Shown: positions 46,051-54,435, counted from the stretch's first letter. The stretch: 64,000 nucleotides of DNA from Pseudomonadota bacterium (GCA_021827205.1 JAKAWV010000001.1:310001-374000), one strand, 5' to 3'. Translations and numbers: made by a program. The notes: generated from the sequence alone by a model not told the origin.

Positions 46051-48162
46051 ATGCGCAAATTTCGCAAGTTGTACCAGGCCTTGCCGTTCGCGGCACAACG
46101 GGTGCGTATCAAGCGCTGGTTGGCTGCGCGCTCGGCGCTTCTGCGTCGGCTCGTGCTCGCTGCGCAGCAGGATGCTGCGCACGAGTTGGAACAGGCTGCG
46201 CATGCTCCATCGGCCGCGCCGATCGTCGATGACGCCACGCGGATGCTGTCGCGTCCGCATGCGGGTGGGCGTGGCATCGGGCATGTCGCGCACTCGCAGA
46301 CTAGCCAGCCCGTGCCAGCGCCGGTCCGGCTGGTGGCTTTCTATCTGCCGCAGTTTCATCCCACGGCCGAAAACGATGCGTGGTGGGGCGCCGGTTTCAC
46401 CGAGTGGACGCTGGCGGCGCGCGCCCTGCCCAAGGTCGAGGGTCAGGCGCAGCCGAAATTGCCGGGTGCGCTGGGTTTCTATGATTTGCGCCAACCCGAT
46501 GTGCTGCGCGCTCAGGCGCGATTGGCGCGCACCTACGGCGTGCATGGCTTCTGTTTTTATTTCTACTGGTTCGGCGGGCGTCGATTGCTGGAGCAGCCGT
46601 TGCTGGATTTTCTGGCCGATGCCGGCAACGAGCTGCCGTTCTGCCTGTGCTGGGCCAACGAGCCCTGGTCACGACGCTGGGATGGGCGCGATGACGATGT
46701 ATTGATCGCGCAGCAGCACGGCGCCAAGGACGATGTGGCGTTCATCGACTACGTGGCGCGCTACTTGCGCGATGCGCGCGCCATCAAGGTGGATGGCAAG
46801 CCGGTGCTGGTGGTTTATCGGCCGAGTCTCTTGCCCGATCCGAAAGCCACGGCTGCACGCTGGCGCACGCGTTGCCGCGAACTGGGCATTGGCGAGATCC
46901 ATCTTGCGTTCACGCTGGCGTTCGACAGCTTCGTGCCGCGCGATATCGGCTTTGATGCCGCCATCGAGTTTCCGCCCAACAATGTCGTGGCGCGCGATAT
47001 CACCGCACAGGTTCCTCGCCTTGATCCAAACTTTGCCGGCCGCGTGTACGACTGGCGCAGCCTGGCCGCGGCTCCGCCCATGCTGCCGGATGGCGCCGGC
47101 ACGCTGCACCGCGGTGTGTGCCCGGCTTGGGACAACGAGGCGCGACGCGCGGGTCGCGGCCGCGTGTTCATGCACGCCGCGCCACGTCGTTACCGCGACT
47201 GGCTGGTGGCCGCGATGCGCGACACGCTGCGTCGTTGCGCGGATCGCGAGTCGACGCTGCTGTTCATCAATGCCTGGAATGAATGGTCGGAGGGCGCCTA
47301 TCTCGAACCGGATGCGCGTCTCGGTTACGCCTGGCTCGAAGCCACGCGCGCCGCGCTGCAGACCGTGGCCGCGAGCCCGCGCGTTGCGCCACCACTGCGC
47401 CCATCACAACGGGTGTGCGTGGTGCTGCATGCGTTCTATCCCGAATTGCTGGACGAGTTCCTGCTGCCACTGCGAACCTGGGGCGTGCCGTACCGGCTGC
47501 TGGTGAGTACGGTCGCGGCCAGCGAAAGCGCGGTGCGCGAAAGAATTGCCGCGCTGGGCATGGCGGCGGAGATCCAGGTTTTCGAAAACCGCGGACGCGA
47601 TGTGCTGCCGTTCCTGCAGTTGGCGTCGCGCTTGCTTGATGAGGGTGAAAGCCTGGTCCTGAAGCTGCACACCAAACGCTCGCTGCATCGTGGCGATGGT
47701 GAAACTTGGCGCCGCGATCTGCTCGGCAAGCTGGTTGCGTCCGACGAGCTTGAGGACATCGCGCAGGCATTTCATGCGCAGCCTGCGCTGGGCATGGTGG
47801 TGCCTGACGGACACTTGTTGAGTCTGCGCGCGTACTGGGGCGCCAATGCCGGCAATGTGCAATCGCTGTGCCGGCGCATGGGTATCGGCGAGATCGATCC
47901 GGACACGGCCGCTTTCCCGGCAGGCTCCATGTTCTACGCGCGCCTCGAGGCGCTGCGTCCGCTGCTCGACACGTCGCTGGAACTGTTCGAGTTCGAGCCT
48001 GAAACGGGGCAACGGGATGGAACCATGGCGCACGCGATCGAGCGCGTGCTCGGGCTGTGCGTGCAGACCGCCGGAATGCGCGTCACCACCGGCACGGCCC
48101 TGGATGCAGCGGCGCCGGTGGTCGTGCGCGACTATCCATTCGCGGCGCGCGATGGCGGGTAA
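46051..48162 (+). CDS. WbsX-like GH99-type domain plus rhamnan-synthesis F domain
   Basis: A 703-residue protein. Residues about 80-440 are the WbsX/GH99-like TIM-barrel domain (RLVAFYLPQFHPTAENDAWW, GFTEWTLA, FCLCWANEPWSRRWDG, FINAWNEWSEGAYLEPD). Residues about 450-690 match the RgpF rhamnan-synthesis family (VCVVLHAFYPELLDEFLLP, NRGRDVLPFLQL, LKLHTKRSLH). Such proteins occur in O-antigen loci with rhamnose; whether they transfer or trim sugar is not settled. The start is ATG 46051; a TTG at 46012 is possible. It may act on the D-rhamnose made by Gmd and Rmd. Confidence 0.85.
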   Translation: MRKFRKLYQALPFAAQRVRIKRWLAARSALLRRLVLAAQQDAAHELEQAAHAPSAAPIVDDATRMLSRPHAGGRGIGHVAHSQTSQPVPAPVRLVAFYLPQFHPTAENDAWWGAGFTEWTLAARALPKVEGQAQPKLPGALGFYDLRQPDVLRAQARLARTYGVHGFCFYFYWFGGRRLLEQPLLDFLADAGNELPFCLCWANEPWSRRWDGRDDDVLIAQQHGAKDDVAFIDYVARYLRDARAIKVDGKPVLVVYRPSLLPDPKATAARWRTRCRELGIGEIHLAFTLAFDSFVPRDIGFDAAIEFPPNNVVARDITAQVPRLDPNFAGRVYDWRSLAAAPPMLPDGAGTLHRGVCPAWDNEARRAGRGRVFMHAAPRRYRDWLVAAMRDTLRRCADRESTLLFINAWNEWSEGAYLEPDARLGYAWLEATRAALQTVAASPRVAPPLRPSQRVCVVLHAFYPELLDEFLLPLRTWGVPYRLLVSTVAASESAVRERIAALGMAAEIQVFENRGRDVLPFLQLASRLLDEGESLVLKLHTKRSLHRGDGETWRRDLLGKLVASDELEDIAQAFHAQPALGMVVPDGHLLSLRAYWGANAGNVQSLCRRMGIGEIDPDTAAFPAGSMFYARLEALRPLLDTSLELFEFEPETGQRDGTMAHAIERVLGLCVQTAGMRVTTGTALDAAAPVVVRDYPFAARDGG

Positions 48163-48272
48163 AGCCGCGCGAGTTGCACTGCATGCTGCGCGGCTTGCGG
48201 GATGGGGTGCGCCGGCGCGCGGAGCCGGCGCCGGGTGATGTAATAGAGCAGGCTGCGCAGGGCACGGTCTGA
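48163..48272 (+). pseudogene. Relic of a GT2 glycosyltransferase C-terminus (1)
   Basis: The frame reads RELHCMLRGLRDGVRRRAEP followed by APG and runs on to a stop at 48270-48272. LRGLRDGxRxR is the amphipathic tail typical of rhamnosyltransferase-like GT2 proteins. It has no start or catalytic region. Similar relics are at 48915-49080 and 51299-51487. The rest of the gap to the next gene shows nothing beyond two GGTAT half-sites (48301, 48311) facing ATACC (48325). Confidence 0.5.
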
Positions 48273-48345
48273 GGTCGCAGCAGCTTGTTGTTCTCGCCTG
48301 GGTATGACAAGGTATTACGCATCGATACCTGCGCCTGGGCGACAG

Positions 48346-48636
48346 ATGAGCAAACCGACCTCGAATCCGGTTGCGATCAAGATCGATCTCGACACCAAAG
48401 AGCGTGTGAAGCGCTTGGCTGAGGCGCGCCATCGCACCGCGCATTGGCTCATGCGCGAGGCCATCAGCCAGTACCTCGATCGCGAAGAGAAGCGCGAGGC
48501 GTTCCGGCAGGATGCCATCAGGGCGTGGAACGAGTATCGGGCCACGGGCATGCATGTGACAGCCGAGGAAGCGGATGTTTGGCTGGCCAAGCTGGAATCC
48601 GATGAGGATGCCGAGCCGCCTGCATGTCACGGTTGA
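48346..48636 (+). CDS. Ribbon-helix-helix antitoxin (CopG/ParD type)
   Basis: A 96-residue DNA-binding antitoxin. Residues 5-50 are the ribbon-helix-helix: NPVAIKIDLDTKERVKRLAE and RTAHWLMREAISQYLDREE. The C-terminal, charged half would bind the toxin. ATG 48346 is chosen because MSKPTSNPVAIKID is the canonical start. It overlaps the toxin gene by 13 bases. The promoter region has GGTAT/ATACC inverted half-sites at 48301-48329 that could be its operator. Confidence 0.85.
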   Translation: MSKPTSNPVAIKIDLDTKERVKRLAEARHRTAHWLMREAISQYLDREEKREAFRQDAIRAWNEYRATGMHVTAEEADVWLAKLESDEDAEPPACHG

Positions 48637-48914
48637 TCTGGTCGCGATCAGCGCTTGGCGATGTCCAGCGGCTGCATCGTTTCCTCGTGTCCAGGAATCC
48701 CGATGCGGCGCGGCGCGCGATTGCCGCCATCCGTCGCGGGGTGAGAATACTCGCTGCGTTGCCGGCCAGTGGCCGCCCGGCGGAGGACATGGAGGTCGAG
48801 TATCGCGAGCTTGTGATCGGGCTTGGCGATAGCGGCTACGTGGTGTTGTATCGCTACGATGGCGCGATCGCAGTGATCTTGGCCGTGCGCCATCAGAAAG
48901 AGGCTGGTTACTGA
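48624..48914 (+). CDS. ParE/RelE-family toxin
   Basis: A 96-residue RelE/ParE-superfamily toxin. The order of motifs is typical: LIWSRSALGDVQRLHRFL, AARRAIAAIRRGVRILAALP, GRPAEDMEVEYRELVIGLGD, then YVVLYRYDGAIAVILAVRHQ. The ILAVRHQKEAGY tail is intact, so the pair may be active. In the ParE branch the target is DNA gyrase; RelE-like members cut mRNA, and the branch cannot be fixed from sequence alone. It overlaps its antitoxin gene by 13 bases. Confidence 0.85.
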   Translation: MSRLIWSRSALGDVQRLHRFLVSRNPDAARRAIAAIRRGVRILAALPASGRPAEDMEVEYRELVIGLGDSGYVVLYRYDGAIAVILAVRHQKEAGY

Positions 48915-49080
48915 CGTGGGTGGCGCAGGATGTGCCGCGCGTGCCGCTGAAGCTGCTGTTGTTTGGCGTGCTGATTGGGCCGCGTCGCGAGAACATGTGC
49001 AACATGCCGCGCGGCTTTGGGACCGACGCCTGCAAGCGCAAGGGGCCGGCGCCTGTGCTTGTGCAAGCCCGCGATGCTAG
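48915..49080 (+). pseudogene. Relic of a GT2 glycosyltransferase C-terminus (2)
   Basis: Directly after the toxin stop a frame reads WVAQDVPRVPLKLLLFGVLI, then GPRRENM and KRKGPAPVLVQARD. It parallels the relic at 51299-51487 over its whole length (WVVQDVPRVLVKLVLFDVLI, KGPAPVLVLGRD). It has no catalytic part and is degraded. It implies that the toxin-antitoxin pair or a deletion replaced the upstream part of a glycosyltransferase gene. Confidence 0.6.
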
Positions 49081-49085
49081 TGAGC

Positions 49086-49252
49086 CGCGCGCAGAGCCTG
49101 CCCCGCGAAGGCGGGGCGGAGTCCAGTGAGGGCGGTGGCGGGAAGCGCGGGAAGCCCCTTGTCTTTCGTCATCCCCGCGCAGGCGGGAAGCGCTTCACAA
49201 CAGCGAAGCTGGTCAGCGCTTCACAACAGCGAAGCCGGTCATCCAGTGCATG
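49086..49252 (+). repeat. Dispersed CGCGCAGAGCCTGCCCCGCG repeat, copy 4, with 26-bp tandem
   Basis: Two partial units of the family seen at 14666, 26406 and 32512 are joined here. A 26-base unit, beginning AGCGCTTCACAACAGCGAAG, is repeated in tandem (49189-49214 and 49215-49240) with one difference. The remainder of the 48915-49328 gap shows no gene other than the relic. Confidence 0.85.
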
Positions 49253-49328
49253 GTCGGACAGCGCGCATCCGGGCGCGGTGGGCTTGTTCGACACCGAAAT
49301 CCTGCGCGTTGCTCAGCGGACAAGTTGG

Positions 49329-50090
49329 TCAGCCGCGCGCCACGTGTGCCTCATAAGCCGCGGTGACTTCGGCGGTGCTGCCCATCGCCATCAGCTTGCC
49401 GCGATCCAGCCATATGGCCTTGTTGCAGGCCTTCCGGATCGCCTCGTTGGAGTGCAGGGCGATCACCACGATCTCGGCGCGGCGGTGCAGCCCTTCCAGC
49501 CGCGCCTTGGCTTTCTCCTGAAAGCGCGCGTCGCCCACGCCCAGCACTTCGTCCAGCAGCAGGATCTCGGCATCCACCGCGGTGGAGATGGCAAACCCCA
49601 GGCGCACGCGCATGCCGGTGGAGTAGGTGCGCAGCGGCAGATCGAGGTAATCGTTCAATTCGGTGAACGCGGCGATTTCCTCGGTCTTGCTGCGAATCTC
49701 ATTGTCGCCCATGCCCAGCAGCAGGCCGCGCAGGCGGATGTTCTGCCGCCCGGTGGAGTGCTCGTCCATGCCCAGGCTGATGTCCAGCAGCGGCACGGTC
49801 TTGCCCTGCGTGCGCACGCTGCCGGCGGTAGGCGGGTAGATGCCCGCCATCACGCGCAGCAGCGTCGACTTGCCGGCGCCGTTGGCACCGATCAGGCCCA
49901 GGCGGTCGCCGGCCTCGATGCTGAAGCTGATGTCGTCCAGCGCGCGCACGATGACGACGCCGGCATTGTCCTCGGCGATGCGGTTGCGGCGGCCCGCGCG
50001 CAGCACGCGCTTTTTCAGCGATTGCCCGGAGACATCGAAGATCGGCAGATCCAGTCCGACGTGTTCCAGCGTGATCGAGGTCGTGGTCAT
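49329..50090 (-). CDS. wzt: Polysaccharide ABC transporter, ATP-binding protein
   Basis: A 253-residue ATPase of the polysaccharide exporter. Walker A is GLIGANGAGKST, the signature is RTYSTGMRVRLGFAI, Walker B is EILLLDEVLGVGD, and the H-loop is VIALHSNEAI. It ends right after the nucleotide-binding domain: the C-terminal carbohydrate-binding domain found in Wzt of E. coli O8/O9 is absent, so the exporter is probably not selective for a modified glycan end. It follows wzm with a 6-base gap on the minus strand. Confidence 0.92.
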   Translation of the reverse strand: MTTTSITLEHVGLDLPIFDVSGQSLKKRVLRAGRRNRIAEDNAGVVIVRALDDISFSIEAGDRLGLIGANGAGKSTLLRVMAGIYPPTAGSVRTQGKTVPLLDISLGMDEHSTGRQNIRLRGLLLGMGDNEIRSKTEEIAAFTELNDYLDLPLRTYSTGMRVRLGFAISTAVDAEILLLDEVLGVGDARFQEKAKARLEGLHRRAEIVVIALHSNEAIRKACNKAIWLDRGKLMAMGSTAEVTAAYEAHVARG

Positions 50091-50096
50091 CGCGGG

Positions 50097-50885
50097 TCAG
50101 AGCCAGTAGGGGATGCGCCGGTGGTAACGCCCGGTCAGCGCCAGCGCGAATATCCAGCCAACAACAGTCATGCCAAGCGCCACCACCCAGGTGAACGGCG
50201 TCGGCCAGTGGCCCAGCAGCGGCTCGCGCACCAGATCGATCAGGTAGGCGAACGGGTTGAAGGTCACGATCCACTCGTGTTTTTTCAGCGCGCTGGCCGC
50301 GAACATGATCGGCGTGACGAAATACATCGTCTGCATGAAAGCGGCGACGATCTGCGGCAGATCGCGGAAACGCGCCGAAAACAGGCCGACCACCATCGCC
50401 ATCCACACGGCATTGAGCAGCAGCACGAGCAGCCCCGGCACGAACAATGGCACGGTCTCCCAGCTCTTGACGCCGTAGATGCCAAGCACGATCAACACGA
50501 TCACGAAGTTGTGCAAAAAGATGATGAAGTTGCGCCACATCGCCTGGAACAGGTAGATCAGGCGCGGCGTGTTGACCTGACGGATGTACTGCGCGCTGTT
50601 GATGTAGGCGTTGCAGCCTTCGGTGATGATGGTGGACATCAGCGTCCACGTCACCATGCCGATCGACAGCATCGGCAGATACGTGGCCATGTCCTGATGG
50701 AACAACGTGCCGAATACAAATGCGATGGTGCCGATCACCACGCCCATGCTGATGGTCAGCCAGAACGGCCCCAGCTTGGAGCGCGCGTAGCGCTGGCGGA
50801 TCTCGATCCAGCCCAGCAGGCTCCACAGCCGCCATGACTTGAGGCTGGCGGCGAGGTCGGCGGTGGCGGTGCCAAGAGCAGCCAT
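50097..50885 (-). CDS. wzm: Polysaccharide ABC transporter permease
   Basis: A 262-residue ABC-2 permease with six predicted membrane helices. The cytoplasmic start SWRLWSLLGWIEIRQRYARS leads into KLGPFWLTISMGVVIGTIAF; the C-terminal part has MQTMYFVTPIMFA and FNPFAYLIDLVREPLLG, both typical of Wzm. It pairs with Wzt to export the undecaprenyl-linked polymer across the inner membrane. The ATG at 50885 is chosen; a longer frame upstream has a basic, unconvincing extension. The pair lies opposite in strand to the rest of the locus. Confidence 0.92.
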   Translation of the reverse strand: MAALGTATADLAASLKSWRLWSLLGWIEIRQRYARSKLGPFWLTISMGVVIGTIAFVFGTLFHQDMATYLPMLSIGMVTWTLMSTIITEGCNAYINSAQYIRQVNTPRLIYLFQAMWRNFIIFLHNFVIVLIVLGIYGVKSWETVPLFVPGLLVLLLNAVWMAMVVGLFSARFRDLPQIVAAFMQTMYFVTPIMFAASALKKHEWIVTFNPFAYLIDLVREPLLGHWPTPFTWVVALGMTVVGWIFALALTGRYHRRIPYWL

Positions 50886-50993
50886 GACAATCCGGTCGGG
50901 TCGAGCGCGACATGATAGACGACTCGGCAGATTGCGTTGCGTGTGCTCGCGCGCGATCGCGATTCGGTTCAGCACGGATCAAAGAGATCCGCC

Positions 50994-51285
50994 ATGGCGA
51001 AGTGCAAGCCCCACATCGGCAGCACCCTGGACGACTTCCTCGCCGAAGAGAGCATGCTCGAAGACGTGTCGGCGCGCGCGATCAAGCGGGTGATCGCCTG
51101 GTAGTTGCAGGAAGCCATGCAGGCGCAGGGCATCACCAAGGCGGCGATGGCGCGGCGTATGCACACGAGCCGCTCCATGCTCGACCGCCTGCTCGACGCG
51201 AACCGACACAGGGCTGACGATCGACACGCTCAGCCGTGCCGTACAGGCGCTCGGCTACCGGGTGAAGATCAAGCTGGCCACGTAA
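50994..51285 (+). pseudogene. XRE-type HTH antitoxin, broken by a stop and a frameshift
   Basis: From ATG 50994 the frame reads MAKCKPHIGSTLDDFLAEES and on to KRVIAW, then an in-frame TAG, then LQEAMQAQGITKAAMARRMH and SRSMLDRLLDAN. After that a one-base shift is needed to reach GLTIDTLSRAVQALGYRVKI and the stop at 51283-51285. The whole matches a helix-turn-helix antitoxin of about 95 residues. Two independent lesions make expression unlikely. No matching toxin gene is adjacent. Confidence 0.8.
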
Positions 51286-51298
51286 CTGTGCGGCAGAC

Positions 51299-51487
51299 CG
51301 CACGCCGCGCGTATGGGTGGTGCAGGACGTGCCGCGCGTGCTCGTCAAACTGGTGCTGTTCGACGTGCTCATCGGTCCGCGGCCGCGCAACCTGCGCCGC
51401 ATGCTGCGTGGATTATGGAACGGCTTGCGCGAGCGCAAGGGTCCGGCGCCCGTGCTTGTGCTGGGCCGTGATGCTGACGCACACTGA
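51299..51487 (+). pseudogene. Relic of a GT2 glycosyltransferase C-terminus (3)
   Basis: The frame reads WVVQDVPRVLVKLVLFDVLI, then RNLRRMLRGLWNGLRERKGP, ending at TGA 51485-51487. This is the best-preserved of three copies of the same tail (the others are at 48163 and 48915). It starts abruptly after the dead XRE gene, with no catalytic domain. Confidence 0.65.
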
Positions 51488-51524
51488 GTCCACGTCATGC
51501 CGCGTTGATGAATGGGAGTTCGCC

Positions 51525-51749
51525 ATGAATGAATCGCACCGGATTACCGTCGACCCCGAGATCATGGGCGGCAGGCCTTGCATCCGTGGCTTGCGCATAC
51601 GGGTAAAGGACGTGCTCGAGCTGCTGGCGAGCGGCGCGACGCAGGAGGAAATTCTCGCAGACTATCCTTACCTCGAAGCTGCCGACATCACCGCAGTGTT
51701 GCAGTTTGCCGCGTTGCAAAGTGACCACCCCGTGCTGCGGGCGGCGTAA
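51525..51749 (+). CDS. DUF433 antitoxin-like protein
   Basis: A 74-residue protein with the DUF433 pattern: RITVDPEIMGGRPCIRGLRI, VKDVLELLASGATQEEILAD and YPYLEAADITAVLQFAA. DUF433 proteins are winged-helix antitoxins paired with PIN-like toxins. RBS GGGAG precedes ATG 51525. Its TAA overlaps the ATG of the next gene (TAATG), so the two are coupled. Confidence 0.88.
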   Translation: MNESHRITVDPEIMGGRPCIRGLRIRVKDVLELLASGATQEEILADYPYLEAADITAVLQFAALQSDHPVLRAA

Positions 51750-52078
51750 TGCGCTTTTTGGTGGACGCGCAGCTTCCACCGGCACTGGCACGGCTGCTCG
51801 AGGGCCGCGGACACCAAACCGAACACGTGTCGGACTGTGGTCTCGAGCGAGCATCCGATGCAGCCATCTGGGCGAGGGCGGTTGCTGACGGCGCCAGCAT
51901 CATCACCAAGGACGAGGACTTTGCCGTGCGCCGCGTCCTGCAGAAAGCAGGACCGGCAGTGGTGTGGATACGGCTGGGCAATACCAGCAAGCGCCAAATG
52001 CTGCTTTGGTTGGACATGATGCTGCCCTCCATTCTGGCCGCGCTGGAACGGGGCGACACGTTGATCGAATTGACTTGA
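51749..52078 (+). CDS. DUF5615 PIN-like toxin
   Basis: A 109-residue protein of the DUF5615 family. FLVDAQLPPALARLLEGRGH carries the first acidic residue, DAAIWARAVADGASIITKDE the second and third. The layout is that of Mut7-C/PIN-like RNases, expected to act as the toxin of a DUF433 pair. All acidic residues that would bind metal appear intact. Frame and overlap with the antitoxin are undamaged, so the module is probably functional. Confidence 0.88.
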   Translation: MRFLVDAQLPPALARLLEGRGHQTEHVSDCGLERASDAAIWARAVADGASIITKDEDFAVRRVLQKAGPAVVWIRLGNTSKRQMLLWLDMMLPSILAALERGDTLIELT

Positions 52079-52124
52079 TCACTTGATTGATGGCCGGTGC
52101 GGATCACACTCGCGCCGCGCGCGC

Positions 52125-52161
52125 CTTGTCCACAGCGCGCGTCGGGTTTCCTGTGGACAAG
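52125..52161. promoter_or_regulatory. Inverted pair of DnaA-box-like sites
   Basis: CTTGTCCACAG (52125-52135) and CTGTGGACAAG (52151-52161) are perfect reverse complements 15 bases apart. The cores TTGTCCACA and TGTGGACAA match the DnaA-box form common in high-GC bacteria. They lie between the PIN-like toxin gene and gmd. A plain hairpin terminator is the simpler alternative. Confidence 0.4.
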
Positions 52162-52281
52162 CTGATGATAAAGCCGGCCGAAGCCTTTCTGCGTCTGATG
52201 CACGCGACACACTGAGCAAGCTTTGGCCACGTGCGCGGAGTGTGCCAAGATTCCGCGCATTCACTCGCAAGGTCGACCCAC

Positions 52282-53313
52282 GTGAAACGCGCAGTCATCA
52301 CCGGCATCACCGGGCAGGACGGGGCTTATCTGGCGCGCCTGCTGTTGAACAAGGGCTACAAGGTGTTCGGCACGTATCGCCGCACCAGTTCGGTCAATCA
52401 GTGGCGCATCCAGGAGCTGGGCATCGCCGAGCACGAGAACCTGGAACTGGTCGAGTACGACCTCACCGACCAGGGCACCAGCATCCGCCTGATCGAACAG
52501 GCGCAGCCGGACGAGGTGTACAACCTCGCGGCGCAGAGTTTCGTCGGCGTGTCCTTCGATCAACCGGCGACCACGGCGCAGATCACCGGCGTCGGCGCGC
52601 TGTTCCTGCTCGAGGCCATCCGCATGGTCAACCGCAAGACGCGCTTCTATCAGGCGTCCACCTCGGAGATGTTCGGCAAGGTGCAAGCGGTGCCGCAGAG
52701 CGAGCGCACGCCGTTCTGGCCGCGCAGCCCGTATGGCGTGGCCAAGCTCTACGCGCACTGGATGACGGTGAATTACCGCGAGTCCTACGACATTTTCGGT
52801 GCCAGCGGCATCCTGTTCAATCACGAATCGCCGCTGCGCGGACGCGAGTTCGTCACGCGCAAGATCACCGACGCCGCGGCGCGCATCGTGCGCGGGCGCC
52901 AGGAGCTGCTGGAGCTGGGCAACCTCGACGCGCGCCGCGACTGGGGCTACGCCGAGGAATACGTCGAGGGCATGTGGCGCATGCTGCAGACCGATCACCC
53001 CGACACCTACGTGCTGGCCACCGGGCGCACCGAATCGGTGCGCGATTTCGTCAATCTCGCCTTCGCCGCGGTGGACTTGCCGTTGTACTGGCAGGGGCAG
53101 GGCATCGACGAGGTCGGCGTGGATGCCAAGGGCCAGGTGCGCGTGCGCATCAATCCGCGCTTTTACCGGCCCGCCGAGGTCGAGTTGCTGATCGGCGATG
53201 CCGGCAAGGCGCGCACCGAACTGGGCTGGGAAGCGCGCACCTCGCTGGAAGACCTGTGCCGCATGATGGTGCAGGCCGATCTGGCGCGCGTCGAGCATGA
53301 CCACTCGTTTTGA
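52282..53313 (+). CDS. gmd: GDP-mannose 4,6-dehydratase
   Basis: A 343-residue short-chain dehydrogenase converting GDP-D-mannose to GDP-4-keto-6-deoxy-D-mannose. The NADP-binding motif is [17 protein letters not shown]; the catalytic triad is in [11 protein letters not shown] and [29 protein letters not shown] binds the nucleotide sugar. The start is GTG 52282 ([11 protein letters not shown]). It is followed by rmd after 62 bases. The GDP-mannose source genes are not in the window. Confidence 0.95.
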   Translation: MKRAVITGITGQDGAYLARLLLNKGYKVFGTYRRTSSVNQWRIQELGIAEHENLELVEYDLTDQGTSIRLIEQAQPDEVYNLAAQSFVGVSFDQPATTAQITGVGALFLLEAIRMVNRKTRFYQASTSEMFGKVQAVPQSERTPFWPRSPYGVAKLYAHWMTVNYRESYDIFGASGILFNHESPLRGREFVTRKITDAAARIVRGRQELLELGNLDARRDWGYAEEYVEGMWRMLQTDHPDTYVLATGRTESVRDFVNLAFAAVDLPLYWQGQGIDEVGVDAKGQVRVRINPRFYRPAEVELLIGDAGKARTELGWEARTSLEDLCRMMVQADLARVEHDHSF

Positions 53314-53375
53314 GATGCCGCGTCGATCACGCGCATGCCTGACGCGCGGCATGCCGCCCATGGCTGAATGTACCC

Positions 53376-54287
53376 ATGGTTTCTGAAAATGCGTCGCCGC
53401 TGGCGCTGCTCACCGGCAGCCGCGGTTTCACCGGGCGCTACCTGCGCGCGGAACTGGCGCAGGCCGGCTATCGCGTGCTGGGTGTGGTGCAGGACGGCGC
53501 CGTCGGCGTGGATGAAATCGCGCTGGACCTGCGCGATCGCGACGCCACCCTGCGCGCCTTGGCGCCGCTGCTGCCGGCCGTGGTCGTGCATCTGGCCGGC
53601 ATCGCGCAGGTCGCGCACGGCGATGCCGCCGCGCTGTATCAGACCAACCTGATCGCCACGCGCAACCTGCTCGAAGCCCTGGCGCAGTGCGCCGTGCCGC
53701 CGCGCGCGGTGCTGCTGGCCAGCAGCGGCAACGTCTACGGCAACCTCGGCGCCGAGGTGCTGGACGAGTCCATGGCACCGCAGCCGGCCAATGATTACGC
53801 GGTGAGCAAGCTGGCCATGGAGCACATGGCGCGGCTGTGGATGGCGCGTCTGCCGATCATTCTGGCGCGGCCGTTCAACTACACCGGCGTGGGCCAGAGC
53901 GAGGATTTTCTGCTGCCCAAGATCGTCGGCCACTTCCGCCACGGGGCGCGCGTCATCGAGCTGGGCAACACCCATGTCGCGCGCGATTTCAGCGACGTGC
54001 GCGACGTGGCGCGCTGCTATCGCAAGCTGTTGCAAGTACCCGCCGCCATCGGCCAGACACTCAACGTATGCTCGGGCCGGCTCACCACGTTGGACGAAGT
54101 GCTGCAGTTGATGCAGCACATCGCGGGCTATGCGATCGGCGTGCGCGTCAATCCGGCTTTCGTGCGCGGCAACGAGATCGCGCGCCTGCGCGGCAACGAT
54201 GCGCGCCTGCGCGCCGTGCTGGACGATGCACCGGGCGGCATCCCGCTGTGCGAGACACTGCGCTGGATGTTCGCGGCGCCTTGGTGA
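53376..54287 (+). CDS. rmd: GDP-6-deoxy-D-mannose reductase (GDP-D-rhamnose synthesis)
   Basis: A 303-residue reductase that turns the Gmd product into GDP-D-rhamnose. Motifs: LLTGSRGFTGRYLRAEL at the N-terminus, the catalytic serine and YAVSKLAMEHMA in the middle, and NVCSGRLTTLDEVLQLM near the end. The short length and position after gmd favour Rmd over GDP-fucose synthase, which carries an epimerase region; a Wbi/colitose-type reductase cannot be fully excluded. With rfbBACD elsewhere, the cell can make both L- and D-rhamnose donors. Confidence 0.85.
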   Translation: MVSENASPLALLTGSRGFTGRYLRAELAQAGYRVLGVVQDGAVGVDEIALDLRDRDATLRALAPLLPAVVVHLAGIAQVAHGDAAALYQTNLIATRNLLEALAQCAVPPRAVLLASSGNVYGNLGAEVLDESMAPQPANDYAVSKLAMEHMARLWMARLPIILARPFNYTGVGQSEDFLLPKIVGHFRHGARVIELGNTHVARDFSDVRDVARCYRKLLQVPAAIGQTLNVCSGRLTTLDEVLQLMQHIAGYAIGVRVNPAFVRGNEIARLRGNDARLRAVLDDAPGGIPLCETLRWMFAAPW

Positions 54288-54435
54288 AAGCGAAATGCGA
54301 CGGCCCCTGTCTCTTATTTTGACAGCACCAGAGCAGTACCGTTGCCATGTGCGATGCTACGATCACCGGCGGCAATCCTCGCGCTGCAACACTCGGCACC
54401 AGAGTTCCGCGTGCCCGGAACATCACAGGTAGCCA

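Noticed and set aside
48301-48329. GGTAT/ATACC half-sites as a proven operator for the RHH antitoxin
   Set aside because: The half-sites are only five bases and unevenly spaced; kept as a note in the gene entry, not as a feature.
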